From JBOGJG01 sp050747825 (GTDB lineage Bacteria; Acidobacteriota; UBA6911; RPQK01; JBOGJG01): a DNA stretch of 23,956 bases. Below, one piece after another: positions 21,674-23,956 of the stretch (positions are counted from its first letter, which is position 1; each line of letters begins with the position of its first letter). A model generated the notes under the pieces. The model made no database searches and was not told the origin of the DNA. It saw only the letters and a program-made list of their open reading frames with translations. Location: the NCBI GenBank assembly GCA_050747825.1, contig JBOGJG010000051.1:1-23956 (forward strand), given 5' to 3'. A program made the position numbers and the translations under genes.

Positions 21674-23632
21674 TCACATCTTCTCAGGCACCTCAATTCC
21701 GAGCAGTTCCAGAGAGTTGAGGAGCCCCTGGCGGGCCGTATCCGCCACAGCCAGGTAGAAACTCTTTCTGACCAGATCCTGTTCGGAGAGGATGTGGTGC
21801 CCATGGTAAAAGAAATTGAACTGTTGAGCCAGAGAAAAAATGTGCTTGGCAAGGTAAGAAACTTCCATCGTCCGTACGGACTGTTCCAAAGCTTCCTCAA
21901 TTCTGGCTAACAGGAGAAGCAGATTCCAGATTTCGTCCTCACTCAGGTATCCTTCGAGCAGCTCGGCCTGATTCCAAAGGTGGTTTAGATTTTCTTTCCA
22001 ATTCTCTGACCCAGGGTCTGCGTCATCCGCCTGCAGTTTTTTGAAGATGTTGTTGGCACGAACCACAGAGTATTGAAGGTAGGGGCCGGTCTCTCCTTCA
22101 AAACTCAAAGCTTCCGAAAAATCGAAGGCGATTACCGCGTTGCGGGTGTATTTTAGCAGAAAGTATCTCAAAGCTCCGACAGCAATCTGGCGGGCAATAA
22201 TGGAGCGTCGCTCAGCATCGAGATCTTTCTGTCGAGCATTGACTTCCTGCAAAGAATGCTCGATCAGTTTATTGACCAGATCATCGGCCTTTACACCCAG
22301 GCCTTTGCGGCCCGAAACCTCTACGTATGGCCTGGACCGATCTTCTTCCGACAGCTCAAGTCCCAGTTCGGCACAACAGGCAGGCGAAAGAGCCACCATC
22401 TCGTAAGCAAAATGAACGGAGCGGGCTGCCTGCTCCTCGAATCCGAGACTGCGCAAACCCTGGACCACCACGCGCTGCAGGTACGACTGGCGAACGTCGA
22501 TCACATTGTAGACAGAATGGCCGCGCCCGAACTCGGGTTGGCTCTCAGCACAGAGTGTGCTGGTTACCCAGACTTTCTGGCCGTCCGGATAGTGGAAGAA
22601 AGGACGATAGTGAAAATCCTTCCCCAGCAGTCCAAATTTCCACAACTGATAGGCGATATCCTTTCCCACATAAGTGACCGTGCCGTTGCTGCGGACGATA
22701 ATCTTCTCTTCACCTTCTTCTTCCGTTTCTCCGGCCAGACGTATGACCCAGCAGCCCTTATTGACCCCCTCAAGAACGAAAGTGATAGCCTCCCGTTCTT
22801 TAAGCTGCTGAAAGGCCTCATCCCAAAACTTCAAGTGGAGGATCTCGCTCTCGCGGGGCAGAACATCGTACTTCACTCCGATGCGCAGCATCGTATTCAG
22901 GTGAGCCTGAACAATGCGGCTCGACACATATTCAGCCAACGCGGCGGTCCGTGATCCCTCTTCCTCAATTTCCTTCAGGGCCTGGTTTCGGTGTTCAAGC
23001 CGTGACTGGTCCTGGGAATACCAGTCGGAAACCTGCGCATACAGGTCCCAGCAGTAGTAGTCAAAAGGATCCTCAATGGCTTGAACCTGTTCCAGCGACA
23101 GGTTCCGCAATTGTTGAAAGCCGACGATCACGTCGGCCACCTGGACTCCCGTGTTATCGATGTAGTTTTGAATTTCGACCCGGCGACCGGAAGCACGCAG
23201 CAACCGCACAAAGGTATCTCCCAGCACGGCATTTCTCAAGTGGCCGATGTGGGCAGCCTTGTTCGGATTGATGTTGGTGTGCTCGACGATGACCTTTTCC
23301 GGGGAGAAGGCCTGCAAGGGGTTGCCGATCCACTCGTACAACTCCTGAAAGAACGGGGCTCGTTTGAAGAAGACGTTCACATAGCCGGCTCCGGCCGCTT
23401 CAAATCGATCGACTTCCTCCGGCGTATGGATGTTTTCAACCACCTCCTGGGCGATTGTCCCGGGCGCCTTTCGCAGCACCTTGGCCAGTTCGAAAGGGAA
23501 GGGAAATGCCAAATCTCCGAAGTCAACGCGCGGCGGAGTTTCGGCCGTGAGTCGCTCCAACTTAACATTGAAACGCTCCCTGATGAACTGTCTCAGGTAG
23601 GTCTCCACGGCTTCGATCCGTCGCAAGAACAT
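21674..23632 (-). CDS. argS: Arginyl-tRNA synthetase
   Basis: The 652-residue class I synthetase charges tRNA-Arg. It has the ArgS-specific N-terminal domain (VETYLRQFIRERFNVKLERL...DFGDLAFPFPFELAK) and the HIGH motif HIGH at 128-131 within NPNKAAHIGHLRN. The catalytic core includes GYVNVFFKR and YIDNTGVQVADVI, the KMSK-equivalent region reads SGRKGLGVKADDL, and the anticodon-binding domain is the DALR type. It is longer than E. coli ArgS (577 residues) but in the range of larger bacterial forms. The ATG at 23632 is chosen; 31 in-frame codons upstream come from repeats. TATCAT lies 7 nt before it and no Shine-Dalgarno sequence is present. Confidence 0.96.
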   Translation of the reverse strand: MFLRRIEAVETYLRQFIRERFNVKLERLTAETPPRVDFGDLAFPFPFELAKVLRKAPGTIAQEVVENIHTPEEVDRFEAAGAGYVNVFFKRAPFFQELYEWIGNPLQAFSPEKVIVEHTNINPNKAAHIGHLRNAVLGDTFVRLLRASGRRVEIQNYIDNTGVQVADVIVGFQQLRNLSLEQVQAIEDPFDYYCWDLYAQVSDWYSQDQSRLEHRNQALKEIEEEGSRTAALAEYVSSRIVQAHLNTMLRIGVKYDVLPRESEILHLKFWDEAFQQLKEREAITFVLEGVNKGCWVIRLAGETEEEGEEKIIVRSNGTVTYVGKDIAYQLWKFGLLGKDFHYRPFFHYPDGQKVWVTSTLCAESQPEFGRGHSVYNVIDVRQSYLQRVVVQGLRSLGFEEQAARSVHFAYEMVALSPACCAELGLELSEEDRSRPYVEVSGRKGLGVKADDLVNKLIEHSLQEVNARQKDLDAERRSIIARQIAVGALRYFLLKYTRNAVIAFDFSEALSFEGETGPYLQYSVVRANNIFKKLQADDADPGSENWKENLNHLWNQAELLEGYLSEDEIWNLLLLLARIEEALEQSVRTMEVSYLAKHIFSLAQQFNFFYHGHHILSEQDLVRKSFYLAVADTARQGLLNSLELLGIEVPEKM

Positions 23633-23639
23633 GTTGCGT

Positions 23640-23645
23640 ATGATA
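23640..23645 (-). promoter_or_regulatory. -10-like element of argS
   Basis: On the minus strand TATCAT is followed by 7 nt and the argS ATG, the same spacing as in selB. The repeat array begins about 35 bp further upstream, in the area where a -35 or upstream element would lie. Confidence 0.4.
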
Positions 23646-23674
23646 CAGGACTCGGTCTCCAGGCGGTATGACGG

Positions 23675-23956
<282 letters not shown>

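Overview
The window looks like chromosomal DNA from a diderm bacterium, most likely an Acidobacteriota or a close relative. Support for this is a HAE1-type RND efflux pair, a TatA protein, a predicted lipoprotein, a decayed surface protein with DUF11-type and LxAIxG-type beta domains, and the gene order ffh-rpsP-khpA-rimM-trmD-rplS. The phylum is inferred from protein style and gene order, not from a marker search.

Layout. 1-236: heptamer repeat array. 237-1073 (-): SUMF1-domain lipoprotein, divergent from 1181-2611 (+), an unrecognised protein ending in a PD-(D/E)xK nuclease-like domain. 2642-2818 (-): a 58-residue TatA. 3026-7374 (+): RND adaptor and pump, overlapping by ATGA. 7422-9350 (-): SelB, convergent with the pump across a strong dyad. 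9387-11196 (-): decayed secreted beta-domain protein. 11200-12741 (-): GlpD, divergent from ffh with only 28 bp between the start codons. 12770-19455 (+): ten co-directional genes, namely ffh, rpsP, khpA, rimM, trmD, rplS, a TPR protein, a small membrane protein, a ThiE/TenI-like protein and a DUF2752 protein, followed by the remnant of an eleventh. 19546-23632 (-): an apparent operon of argS, an unrecognised exported protein and a type III polyketide synthase. 23633-23956: a second repeat array.

How the genes fit together. The central plus-strand block is a translation and protein-targeting cluster (SRP54, S16, KhpA, RimM, TrmD, L19) that runs on into accessory genes with overlapping start and stop codons. 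A 101-bp MITE-like element with long perfect inverted repeats sits between trmD and rplS. The argS operon carries a secondary-metabolism enzyme at its distal end.

The most unusual theme is a set of 7-bp tandem repeats at seven or more places. They differ in sequence, but nearly all units can be written NNNNCRG (CGGTCAG, TGGTCAG, TTGTCAG, GTGNCAG, GTGGCRG, GCCTCAG, CCTACAG). They lie at gene boundaries, supply stop codons or C-terminal codons for two genes, occur inside one coding sequence, and close both ends of the window. A second theme is -10-like hexamers 7-11 nt upstream of ATG codons that have no Shine-Dalgarno sequence (selB, argS, the RND adaptor), which suggests leaderless or near-leaderless transcripts.
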